Shown: in pieces, positions 34,864-46,510 of the stretch
Layout: every line of letters begins with the position of its first letter
Numbering within the stretch: position 1 is the first letter of the stretch
Source: Erythroxylum novogranatense
Taxonomy: Eukaryota; Streptophyta; Magnoliopsida; Malpighiales; Erythroxylaceae
Direction of reading: 5' to 3'
DNA: 64,000 nucleotides
Assembly: GCA_029891385.1 (NCBI GenBank)
Contig: CM057227.1
Span: 94,822,818-94,886,817, forward strand
The notes under the pieces: model-generated
Database searches by the model: none
The model's input: the letters and a program-made list of their open reading frames with translations, nothing else
Told to the model about the DNA's origin: nothing
Made by a program: the position numbers and the translations under genes

Positions 34864-37012
34864 TGTTGGACCCCGCTGTCGGAGCCCAACGTCGGACATG
34901 AGAGCGTGGCGGGAAAAACGTACTAATAATACATTTAGAAATAAAGACCCACGGAAGATTAATGGGCCTACTGGAAAACATACTTGAAACCTGCTTTCAT
35001 ATGATTTAATAAACAAGGCTAAACATGTAAATTAAACGGTTGAGAAAGGAGACCATCGGAAGTTCAATGGACCCATCGTGAAACTTTCATGCTTTAAAAC
35101 AAACATATCTATAATTCATGCTCCAAAAGATGAGTTTCATAAAGCTTTACGAAGATCTCAAAACAAATTACAACTTTGAATTCAAGAGTCAAAATCTAAA
35201 ACACTCTTGAACCAATGATACTGAATGTAACTAAAGTCTTGACTTCCAAAAATATAACATTGAAAATAAACAAACATAAGAAAATAGAAACGGGAGTGCT
35301 GCCGAAACTCGTGACTCATTCGATCTCTTGCTCGTCACCTGAATGGGGGAGATTAAAGGGGGTGAGCTATAAAGCTCGTGGGAACATATTTATAATATCG
35401 CAATAAGCAAAATATTCAAAAATAACTCATTGCCGTGGTACTTGTTGAAATCATAATCATTGATCATGTATATGTCATTGTCTTGAAAGATACTTGATTC
35501 TTGAAACAATTCATGATGCATGTCACATAATAAATCATAACACATAACATATCATAATGGTTTGGGTGTCCCGGGTTCGTGACGTACTACACATGCCATC
35601 GAAATGTTGATGTGTAGACGTAGTTTCATGAGGGATCCCTGTGGGATAACCCTGTGCCACAGTCGGGCAGGCAGGAGAAGCCTTTTCGTGAGTCAATGTG
35701 CACTTGACTATCGTGAGGGACATCGCAAACCCACATAAGTATGCTTAATTCATATTCTTGTAAACTTGTTTGCCAAACTGGCACTTGCTTGTAAACTTGC
35801 TTGTCATGTATTTCGTAATACTTGATTTCATGCACTTGTATTCATGAAAGGAAAGCACTCCTTTGTGAAAATCTTGATAATAATCATGAATGCAAATCAC
35901 AATGCAGAATATAATCATTCATGGTAGTATGCAATGCGATCGTGGATGATGTAATGTAAATGCATGAGATCTTGCTTGATTGAAACTAAACAATGAGTAA
36001 CTTATATACTTTATTATAAATATGAACCCACCTGAATTCCTTGCTTGCCTTGCCTAGGAATGAGTTTCCTCTTGAGCCTCTCTTGTTCTCCTAAAATAAG
36101 AACCAAAATTCCATTCAATAATTCATGCTGAAACAAAAGTTCCATTCTTAACTTCCATCCAAAATTCCATATTCTTAGAAACTAATTCATCACTTCATCA
36201 CTTCATAAGACTTGTAGATCTATCTCTCTAGTTCACAACGCTTCTAAAATCACCCCAAAAGGACTTCTGTAGCAAAAGATATGATCAAAACACTAAAATA
36301 ACCATTCTGGAAAAATTGGGCTCATTACAAGATGGTCTCAAGACGTCGGCTGGCTCGTCATGGCAAGGCAGGGCTTCAAGACGTCATGACGTCTTGGACG
36401 GAACTTCGCCTTCCGAACCCAGAATCCGCCATTATCAACCTCAAAACCTTCCTTCTTCTACTACAACACATCCAACCCATAAATCAAGTCATATACTATA
36501 ATTTCAACTTATTCTAACACCAAAACATCAAAACACAACAACCCAAGAAATCTACAAATCTTCACCATAACCCTAAACCAACGATTTCTACTCATTTCCA
36601 GCAAAACAATGGTTCAATCCAACTCAAACTAAGATAAAAGAGTTAATCTTACCTTAAGAATGCTTGAAATCACGGAAACCGCTCGAACAAACTTCCTCTT
36701 CTTCTCCCTCACCCGACTCTCTTTGTTCTTCTCCTCTATTTTCTCTTCCTCTTTTCTTCTTTAATTTCTTAAACCTAAAACATGGGCAAGGACTATTATA
36801 CCCTCCTACACTTAGCCTAAAACTTCTAAACTCCAATACCTTGACCATTTTGCCCATAAACATTTTACTCTTCCATAAACATTATTCCATACTAATCTCA
36901 AAAATTCAAAATTTCCATAATATTTTCCATAAAATCAAACTATACTATAAATCATAAATCAAAATAATTCATGCTTAATAACTTCAAGAAAACAAAAATT
37001 TGGGGTCCAAAA
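34864..37012 (-). mobile_element. Solo LTR F (same type as E), nested in H
   Basis: The left end is TGTTGGACCCCG and the right end GGGGTCCAAAA (expected CCAACA with one change). ACAAT is duplicated at 34859-34863 and 37013-37017. The inverted phrase GGGGGTGAGCTATAAAGCTC near 35357 matches E read on the other strand. 2149 bp, no coding region. The short frames within are not genes. Confidence 0.78.
36377..36396. repeat. Perfect 20-bp palindrome in LTR F
   Basis: CAAGACGTCATGACGTCTTG is its own reverse complement. It lies where the homologous LTR E has its ACGTCGCGACGT cluster, and a CAAGACGTC half-copy is found 30 bases to the left near 36349. Confidence 0.9.
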
Positions 37013-37017
37013 ACAAT

Positions 37018-37306
37018 AGCCCATTTGGGGCCCACTAGAACTACAAGACTATTTTCCAGAAAAATGCGGAATACATAATTGTATAAAAGTAAGATGACAC
37101 TAATGCAGACGTGGACTGATCCCGACCTCTATCTCTGACTTGTATGCAGTAGGCATACTCCCGTTTGTCTAACAGAGTACTCTTCAAAGCCTGAAAAATA
37201 ATTCCAAATTTTGGGTGAGTTTTGCGAACTCAGTGAGGAACCGTCATCGATGGTCCACTCAATTCATACAGCAGTAAAGTATATTACAGATATTCCACAA
37301 TTTCAT
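37018..37306. other. Part of LTR H between F and D
   Basis: Non-coding LTR sequence with a 'GTGAGTTTTGCGAACTCAGT' imperfect palindrome near 37214. No gene. Confidence 0.5.
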
Positions 37307-37445
37307 ATTCAGAAGTATCACATGATTGCACTCAAGCAGTTCACAGATTGTTTCACATTAGCACATTCAGAAATACCACATGATTACATTTAAGCAGTTC
37401 ACAAATTATTTCACATTAGCACAATCAGAAATACCACATGGTTGC
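37307..37445. repeat. 58-bp tandem repeat in LTR H
   Basis: TCAGAAATACCACATG-type phrases start near 37307, 37365 and 37423 with a 58-base period. The intervening AAGCAGTTCACA(G/A)ATT is also repeated. About 2.4 units precede insertion D. Confidence 0.75.
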
Positions 37446-37473
37446 TATCACACAAGTATAAGGCGTTACACCT

Positions 37474-38997
37474 CGATCACGGCTCTGTCGATTCGATCTT
37501 ATGATCGATCCTTGGAAACCGGTCAAATATAATAAATTCCAAGATTGCGGTATAGGTTACAATCCTCGGGTCGTCTCACTTAATTGGAACCAAGTGAAAA
37601 AGGTCTAAGCTAGCCTAAATGTAAAAAATTTCAATCAAAGTTGATAAAATGGGGATTTGGTATTTTGGTCAAAACTGATTAAGTAATCAAAATTGGACAA
37701 AAAGTATAAAAAATATTTTTGGAATTTTGGAAATAATGCAATTAACAAAAATCAGATAGAAATCAAATTAATAAAATCCTCTTGAAAATGGGCGCAGGCT
37801 ATCACGGTCCAAAAATGATTTTTAGGGATAAAATCCATTAAGTTTCGAAAGATCAACCCTAAAGGACTCTTTAGGTCCAAAGATTTAACTAGTGAACTCC
37901 ATCATTTAAATCCTTGTTAAAAACCTTAGTGTGAAAATGGACAAGTAAATGCAATCGGTCAATTGGATAAAAACACGACAATCTTAATCAAACACAACTA
38001 GGCAGATGAAGACAGTAAATGCAATATCCAACGACATATAAGAAACTTCATATATTAAGCATCAAACATTCTACAAATCACTTTGTCCAAATCCCAACAT
38101 AGTGTTCAGCACACGGTTAAACTATAACAATGCTAATCTAGCTATACAGATGCAACCTCTAACTCAGAGTCTACACAAGTATAACTAAACTTCAGACACT
38201 ATATGATTACTCCCCTTTGAAGCTTCTGTGAACTCAAGTCATTGCTACATCTTCAAGAGGAAATATGGCTTAGCTACGCATGGCTCTGGTCTATCCCTCA
38301 ACTACTGGAGATTGATCGATACTCATGTTGGCAGAAGATACTGACGGTGGAGATTTTGATGGCGATAGTTGACGATGATGAAAACGTGAAGATGATAGTG
38401 GAGTAAGGTTTCGTCTCTCTACTGCCTCCAGATATCTTTTTCAGTGTATGCGTATTCCCAGTCTCCCCGTATCCGAAGTCTGCTTTAACCTAAAAATAGC
38501 AAGGTTTTTATATGGTGGGTGCGGGTCGGGCCAGAGCAGTGAGACAAACTTTCCATTTAAGGTCGGATATCTGCTCGTACGTCGCGACGTATAAATGAAA
38601 ATTCGTCGCGACGTGTAGAATTGCCTGCTCATCGCGTCGTGCGGATTATCATACGTCGCGACGTGTGGAAGTGAAGTGCTCGTCGCGACGTATAGTCGAG
38701 ACGTATAGATTGATATTCGTCGCGACGTGTGGATTGATCTCATGACTGTTGACTTTCTGACGTGTTGACTCCTTTTGCTCTTGCAATAAAATAATAACAG
38801 TTTGCAGTATCAATTGTCCTCATGAAAATTATAGAAAAATTAGTATCAAATCATGGCAATTTACTGGCAAATTGTGAATTGAAAGAGATCGGTATGAGGA
38901 ACCAATTTAAGCACAAAAAATCATCAATTAGGAGTCAACTAATGCATAAGTAGCAATGAAAAGGTAGCCAATTTATAATATAAACTTGGCTCAATCA
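37474..38997 (-). repeat. 3' LTR of element D
   Basis: 1524 bp, ending GGCTCAATCA. The first base is C instead of T (CGATCACGG). The array at 38579-38728 carries two perfect 12-mers and an extra AGTCGAGACGTATAG segment absent from the sister LTR. Confidence 0.88.
38579..38728. repeat. Palindrome array in the 3' LTR of D
   Basis: Perfect ACGTCGCGACGT at 38579-38590 and 38653-38664. 11-mers lie near 38605, 38681 and 38718, with decayed copies between. The dimer pattern is the same as in B. Confidence 0.87.
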
Positions 38998-39012
38998 AAT
39001 TCCCCCACACTT
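38998..39012 (-). other. Polypurine tract of element D
   Basis: Coding strand AAGTGTGGGGGAATT, identical to that of B and abutting the 3' LTR. Confidence 0.85.
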
Positions 39013-40191
39013 AGACCTTTGTACTCCTGGACAAAGTTTACAAGAGTAAAAAAGAATGCAAGAAGGAAAGAAAATATCTACCATGCTCAAAACAATAAAA
39101 GGAAGTTGACGCAATTCATTTCTTCAGAAATCAACCACAGAAAAGTGAAAGAGTGCTAATAAAACAAACATTGAAAGAATTCAAGTACAAGAGATTGAAC
39201 AAAAGAGAATCACTCGGGATATAGTGTATATGCTCATCTCACTTGTGTCTAGGGATATTTTTGTTCTCAGTTTGCTTAATCCATCTCTTACCATAAGGTT
39301 ATGTCAATTCTATTTCTCCACCACAAAAACTATCATTTTGAAGATCAAGAGGACTTTTAGGGTTGTAATGTATGGTAGGCTAATTGAATGGATGAAGTGA
39401 AAGAAAGAAAAAATAGTATGAGCGCATGCACTAAACAAGGAACTGATGTCAATAGTTTTCTGAAACTAAACGTATGCATAAACAGAATGCATAAATTTTT
39501 CTTTTTTTTAATTTTATTTTATTTGACATGCAATACATTCTGCATAAATAGTTATTGATCTTGCTTTTCTTCTTTCTTTTTCTCTCATTTGTTTTTCTCT
39601 CTTTTTTTTGTATAATTGAAATAAAACACTATCTGTCCCTTTATGGAACAATTTTTTTTCATGAGAAGAAAAATAACTAATGACACCATAAAAAAATATG
39701 AATGCAAATGCTGATAACAAGGGGGCTCAAAGGGCTAGCAAGGGATAGATATGTAAGGGACTGTGTTTAGGAAAATGGGTTGAGGAAGGAACGCCTCTAT
39801 CACATCAACAAAAATCCAGTCCATTAAGCTTCAAGTAAAAATTAAAACAAGTTCTAGAGGAGAATGAAATAAGCAGATGCACACAAAGATAAAAGAAAAT
39901 TTTGTCTCAAATATCCTTCCAACAAGGGTATTATCTCTATGAACAATCTCCAGCCTCAAAAACTTAAAATGCCACTTTGTTAGCATGCTTCCATTCACTG
40001 TGTGTTGAAAACATGAAGAGCAAATTTTTTTCAATTCCAACTATCATTAAAAGAATGGGAGGTGTTTTCAAAAACTCAAGCATCATTTTGAAACTAGTAA
40101 AAACTTTGAAGACAACAGCCATAAAAATCCAGTGCAGAAAGTGTTTGATTGAATAGAAGAGTTAGGCAAAAGTCATTCATGAATACATGTA
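39013..40191. other. Non-coding region between the polypurine tract and internal palindromes of D
   Basis: Collinear with 24388-25504 of B. No coding signal. Confidence 0.6.
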
Positions 40192-40284
40192 ACGTCGCGG
40201 CGTACAGAAGTAGACGTCGTAACGTACGGACGTCGCGACGTATGACATGGGTGACGTCGCGACGTATGATCACACGTCGCGATG
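40192..40284. repeat. Internal palindrome cluster of D, downstream of pol
   Basis: Perfect ACGTCGCGACGT at 40230-40241 and 40254-40265. Related ACGTCGCGGCGTAC, GACGTCGTAACGTAC and ACGTCGCGATG surround them. Spacing is 24 bases between the perfect copies. Homologous to 25505-25635 of B. Confidence 0.87.
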
Positions 40285-40409
40285 AAGAGATGCAGATTGA
40301 CAGAAAGATGTAAAATGTACCAAGTTTATCGACATAATGCACCAATTGGCCAACAATTCATAATCATGGTGTCAACAGTCATGCAATATGAAAGATAAAT
40401 GGGGAAACA

Positions 40410-40423
40410 ACTCCCCCACACTT
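40410..40423 (-). other. Second polypurine-like tract in D
   Basis: The coding strand reads AAGTGTGGGGGAGT, nearly the same as the terminal tract, about 200 bases after the end of pol. B has lost this site in a deletion of roughly 115 bases (B joins near 25700). It could act as an extra plus-strand primer or be a relic of an older LTR border. Confidence 0.55.
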
Positions 40424-40634
40424 AAAGCACACATTGTCGTCAATGAAAATGTAGAGGAAGTTGAAATGCATAGAAGTTTATGAAGGGACAGAGAAAGTAT
40501 TATTGGAAAAATTGAAAGGAAAAACAAAAGAAGCTATTAATCTAAATGGCTCTCCTCCAAACTTGTGAAGACAAATAGTAAATACAAAGCGCAAAAAGTA
40601 AAGAAACAAGTGAAGGAGATGAAAAACCTGATAT

Positions 40635-43600
40635 TTACGACGATTTTTGGTTCTCATAATAGAGTTTCAGAAGATGGCCATTCACCTTAAGTCTCGTTCC
40701 AGTTCCTTCATGTAGAAGCTCTACCATACCAAAGTTGTGCACTTTCGTGACCAAATACGGTCCCTCCCAACGAGTATTGAAAGTCCCATGTTTAAAAGTG
40801 AAACGAGCTTTGAATAATAGGACTTTGTCTCCTTCTTTGAAACTTTTCCGCCAAATGATGTTATCATGCATCAATTTTGCTTTTTCTTTGTAGAGTCGTG
40901 CATGCTCATATGCCTCTAACCTTAATTCCTCGAGCTCTTGGAGTTGCAACTTCCTCTCCATTCCGGAAGATTCCAAGTCCATATTGTATTGTTTGATTGC
41001 CCAATATGCTTTGTGCTCCAATTCCACAAGTAAATGGAAAGCCTTTCCATAAATCAAACGGTAAGGGGATATACCTATGGGGGATTTATAAGCAGTCCGG
41101 TATGCCCTAATGCTCCCTCTAGGCGAAGGCTCCAATCCTTCTTGGATGGCTTTACTATTTTCTCCAAAATGTGTTTCACCTCTCTGTTGGAAACTTCAGC
41201 TTGTCCATTGGTTTGTGGGTGATATGCAGTGGAGATTTTGTGAGTGACCCCAAATTTCAAAAATAAGTTATCAATGACTTTATTACAAAAATGGGTTCCC
41301 CTATCACTCACCACAGCTCTTGGTATACCGAATCGACAAAAAATGTTGGACTTAAGAAACTTAGACACGGCTTGAGCATCATCTTTTCTAGTGGGGATGG
41401 CCTCTATCCATTTTGACACATAATCCACAGCTAAAAGGATATAAACAAATCCAAAAGATGGAGGAAATGGGCCCATGAAATCAATTCCCCAAACATCAAA
41501 GATTTCACAAAATAAGATAGGTTGTTGTGGCATTTCATGTCGTTTGCCTAATCCTCCAAAACGTTGACATTTATCACATGACCGACAAAAGTTAAATGAA
41601 CCCTTAAAAAGGGTAGGCCAATAGAAACTAGACTCGATAATTTTCCTAGATGTTTTTCTTGCACTGAAATGTCCACCACAAACCATTGAATGACAAGCCG
41701 AAATTATATCATCAAATTCTTCATGAGGCACACATTTTCTGATCACTTGGTCATTGCACATTCTCCACAGATGAGGGGCATCCCAGATGTAATGTCGAGC
41801 TTCACTCCTTAGCTTCTGAGGTTGTGTCTGAGACATAAAAGGAGGAGTGAGTCCAGACATTAAGTAGTTAACAATATGTGCATACCAAGGTTCTTTAACA
41901 ATTGAAGCACATAGATGAATCAGAAATAAATCACATGTAAGGTCGTAATCCACTCCCTCGTGTGTCGTTGGGTAGCCTGCTTAAATGATCGGCCACGTGG
42001 CTTGCTGCTCCTGCATGATCCTTTATCTCGATATCAAATTCTTGGAGCAATAATGCCCACCGTATCAGCCTTGGCTTGGATTGTGGTTTCTTGAGGAGAT
42101 ACCGAACAGCTGCATGATTAGTAAAAATGGTAACATGTGAGTTCAACAAATATTGCCTAAATTTTTTCAAAGAAAAAACTACTGCAAACAGCTCTTTTTC
42201 AGTTGTTGTATAGTTGATTTGAGCTGGATCCAGTGCCTTTGAAGCGTATGCAATAACTCTTGGTAACCTCTCCTCCCGTTGACCCAGCATAGCTCCTACA
42301 GCACAATTAGATGCATCACATGAAAGCTCAAAAGCTGAATTCCAATCAGGAGCAACTAGAATTGGTGGAGAAATGAGTTTTGATTTCAGCATGTTGAAGG
42401 CACTTTTGCAAGAATCATCAAATTCAAAATTTTCATCTTATTGTAAAAGTTTGGAGAAAGGTAACACAATTTTGCTGAAATCCTTTATGAAGCGCCTGTA
42501 AAATCCTGCATGACTAAAAAATGAACGGATGTCACGAATACAAGTAGGGTAAGGCAAAGAAGATATAACCTCAATCTTAGCTTTATCCACTTCAATCCCC
42601 TTGCTAGAAATTAAATGAACAAGCACGATACCTTCACTGACCATGAAATGACATTTCTTAAAGTTCAAAATCAAATTCTTTTCAATGTATCTTTGTAAAA
42701 CTCTTGCAAGGCTGGACAAACAAGCATCAAAAGAATCGCCATAAACTGTGAAATCATCCATAAATACTTCCATACATTCCTTTAAAAATTCACAGAAAAC
42801 TGCCATCACACAATACTGGAAAGTGCCTGGGGCATTACACAAACCAAAAGGCATCCTTCGATATGCAAAGGTGCCAAAAGAACATGTAAATGTGGTCTTG
42901 TCCTGGTCCTCCGGTGCAATGGGTACCTGAAAGTATCCAGAAAAACCATCCAAGAAACAATAATGTGATTTCCGTAAGTCTTTCAAGCATTTGATCAATA
43001 AAAGGAAGAGGAAGTGGTCTTTTCTTGTGGCATCATTTAATCTTCTATAATCTATACACACGCCACTTAATTTTGCACTCTAGTAGGGATAAGCTCATCC
43101 CTATCATTTTTACCACCGTTATTCCACTCTTTTAGGCACTACATGAATTGGGCTAACCCACTCACTATCGAAATGGGATAAATTATCCCTGCGCTCAACA
43201 ACTTCGTGATTTCCTTCTTCACAACATCTAAGATAAGCGGGTTAAGCCTTCTTTGAGGTTGCCTCACCGATTTTGACCCTTCACTCAATAAGATTCGGTG
43301 TGTGCAAATGGTTGGGCTAATGCCGGGTATATTTGCTAAAGTCCACCCTATAGCTCTCTTGTGCTTCCTCAAAACATTCATGAGTCTCTCTTCCTCAATG
43401 TCGGACAAGGTACTAGCAATTATTACAGGTAATCGCTCATGAGACTCAAGATAGGCATACCTTAAGGTTGAAGGAAGGGGTTTGAGCTCAAGCTCAGGAG
43501 GTTTCACAAAAGAACGAGTCAATTTATAAAGTTCAAAAGAAAAGAGATCACTCCCTTTTTCTTCTGGCGTTAAGTTTGGCTCCTTGTAGGTGGTCATGGC

Positions 43601-44663
43601 AATGCCTTCCTGCTTCCCTGAAACATGGAAAGAAAACCTTTTCCCAAGATCAAGTGAATGTAATCCAGTATCCAAAGAATCTTTTTGTGACTCATGTTTT
43701 TGGCAAGCATTTTCTTCAACGAAATTAATCATGTTCACACCCAAAAGTGAATAATCCTTATGTGGGTGCTTCATTGCCTCATACATATTAAAGCTCACTT
43801 GTAGGTCACCTACCTCCATGGTGATCTTACCTTCCTTCATGCTTATCATTGTTCCTGCTGTCCGCAAAAAGGGTCGCCCGAGAATTAAGGAAGTATCATG
43901 CACAACTTCAGAAGACATATTAAGCACATAAAAAATCAGCAGGAAATACTAACCCTTTAACCTGGACCAAGTTGTCCTCAATGATACCCTCTGGATGCCT
44001 AAATGATCTATCGTCCAACTAGAGGACAACAGATGTAGGCTTAATACTCTTCACTCCTAAGGCCTCATAAACTGACTTAGGCATCACATTTATCGCTGCC
44101 CCCAGATCTAACAAAGCTCTACCTATAGTCACTTTCCCTAAGATGCAAGGGATGGTAAAAGATCCAGGGTTTTGACACTTGACAGGTATTTGCGGTTTGA
44201 ACAAAGCTGACACATTGGAGCTCACTTGCACTCTCTCATTTGGCCTAAACTTTCTCTTGTTAGTGCACAAATCCTTCAAATATTTTGCATAGGCCGAAAC
44301 TCTCTTCACCAAATCAAGCAAAGGAACATTTACCTCAACTTTCCCAAACAAGTCAATTATCTCTTTTTCATGTTTAATCTCATTCATGCGCTTGCTCATC
44401 AAATATGAGTTTGGAAAAGGAAGGTCTTGAATACTTACCTCCTTAACTTTGCTGGATTGCTTGCTCGATTCTCCATTTTTTGTTTGATCATTGGAACTCT
44501 CTAAAGTAGTTCCCTTGTTCCTTGAAGCATGCTTTTTCTCTTTCAAAAGCTCTTCTTCCCTCACACTTTCTGATCTCTTAATCTTTTCCTTGGGTGGAGG
44601 TACTGCCTCACTCTCAACCTCCTCATCATATGCCTCTTCATCTACTTGAGGGTTAAACCTCAC
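40635..44663 (-). pseudogene. Element D pol: protease, reverse transcriptase, RNase H, integrase
   Basis: In order on the minus strand: protease with 'ALLDLGAAINVMP' near 44090; linker and polymerase N-terminus to about 43139; 'CIDYRRLNDATRKDHF' at 43060; '[13 protein letters not shown]' and 'FMDDFTVYG' near 42750; RNase H 'FELSCDASNCAVGAML' and 'TEKELFAVVF' (42330-42160); the integrase HHCC finger with 'CRSCDKCQRFG' near 41570; DDE core pieces 'DFMGPFPPSFG', 'VVSDRGTHF' and 'TNGQAEVSNREVK'; then the C-terminal domain to 40635. All catalytic residues of integrase are visible. Breaks: frameshift near 44000, missing bases near 43060, a stop at 42435, and frameshifts near 41940 and 41100. It would not make a full polyprotein. 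Confidence 0.86.
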
Positions 44664-44717
44664 TTGCTTCCCACTCCGAGGGCAATTGCATTCAGACTCT
44701 TGGATTCATCACAAGAA

Positions 44718-46294
44718 TCAAGGAATAGTCCCACTGCTTTTTGCTTGATTTTCACTCATGTTGTTGGACAATTGAGTGACATATGAATTTATGTTCTCCG
44801 CCTTGGTCTCCCATTGTTCCATTCTCTTCTCCAAGGCATTGAATCTAGCAACAGTCTTTGAGGAATCCTGTTGAATAAGAGAAGCAATAGCATTAAACTG
44901 GTTAGCATTAGAATCCCTCTCTTCCTTCATCAGAGTCATCATACTGTGAAGCAGCTGGTTGGTGTCTTCCTTTGGTGGGACCATGAGGGCTTGCTGTTGA
45001 TTAGGGAACTGGCTAGTGGAGGTGCCAGCTCCTCCACCTTGTGAAAACCTGTTTTGAGCCCTGTTCTCTTCATTCCTTCAGCTAAATCTAGGATTGGACT
45101 TCCATTCCTCATTGTATGTGTTGGAGTAGGGGTCCCACTTCTGATTAGCTCTTCCTGGATACACAGCTGACACCTCTTCATATCTTCGAGGACAAACACT
45201 TGAAATGTGCATCACCGACCCACAATTATCACAACTGGGTGCAGTAATATCTGTAGAAGATGATGGGCGATGCACATTCAAGTTCTTCAACTCTGCAGTA
45301 ATACAGGACAACTGTGATGTTATCCTGTTCTCCAGCGAATCTACTTTTGTTTCCAGACTTTCCATTCTCTTTGCTTGAGCTGTCAAAGCTCCCAATTCAT
45401 TCAATCCTCTGGAATCTCTTACACTGTATTGCTGATGGTTTAAGGCCATCTTCTTTATCAATTCTCATGCTTCCAATGCTGTAAGGTCAATTAAAGATCC
45501 TCCAGATGCAGCATCTAGCATACCTTTGTCTTGACTCTTCAACCCATCATAAAAATACTGCACCAATTGTTCATAAGGAATTTGGTGATAGGGGCATCTG
45601 GACAGATGATCTTGGAAGCGGTTCCAATAGTCATACAGTGACTCATCATAATCCTGGCGGGCTGAATAGATTTCCTTCCTCATCGAAGATGTCTCGGAGG
45701 CTGGAAAATATTTCTCCAAAAATGCTTTTCTCAGGTTGACCCAGCTATGATAGGCATTAGTCACATGCCTCGGAAGACTCATGTACCACTCTCTTGCCTT
45801 TCCTTCCGAGGACAAATGAAACACCTTCCATAGCACTTGATCCAAAGTAGCTCCTACTGGCTTCATACTCGCAAATCATCGTCAAAGCAGTAGGTGCATA
45901 TATGGATCCTCTCCGCCAAACCATGAAATTTAGGAAGGGAATTAATCAACAAACCTTTAATCTCAAAATTAACATCAAAATTAGGGCAAGCAGCAGTAAA
46001 TGGATCATAATGCACATCAGAAGTTGTTGCTTCCGTAATTGTCCTACGTCGCTGGTTCTCATTGTTCTCTCCTACTCTCTCATGCTCACCATTTCCTCCA
46101 TTAGTCCCATTTCTAGGTTGGTGTACGGGAAAATCAGGATTTGGGAAAATGTTTGGATTCTCAGCCATGTTCTCACTATCTCGCTCAACTAATCTCTCTC
46201 TCCCTTGTTCTTTCCTCTCTTTCCTAAGTCTCCTCAAATGTCTCTCAACTTCAGGTTGGAATTGAACAAGTCTACCTCTCCTGGGCATGCACAA
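44718..46294 (-). pseudogene. Element D gag
   Basis: Arg-rich N-terminus from 46294, capsid core 'GKAREWYMSLPRHV' near 45780 and 'YDYWNRFQDHLSRC' near 45620 in a second frame, then 'GLKSQDKGMLDAASGGSL' near 45500. A third frame carries an intact zinc knuckle, 'CDNCGSVMHISSVC' (CX2CX4HX4C), near 45210. The linker with 'MVPPKEDTNQLLHSMM' follows at 44984. Frameshifts lie near 45880 and 45100, with a stop near 45463. Better kept than the B copy, whose knuckle is damaged. Confidence 0.83.
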
Positions 46295-46510
46295 AAATCA
46301 ATCCACAAATAAAAGGAATGGTAACAAAATTTGTCACAGTCACACAAAATCAGATAAAAGTGAAATGCGATGAATGCGAGTGTATGAGTGTATGATGTAT
46401 GTATGAGTGTGTATGTGTAAAAAAATGTGCAAAGTAAGAGACAAAATCAAAGTATGGAGTATGCTTGTGCAAAGGGAAATGAAACCTATACTATGAACAA
46501 GTGTGAAAAT

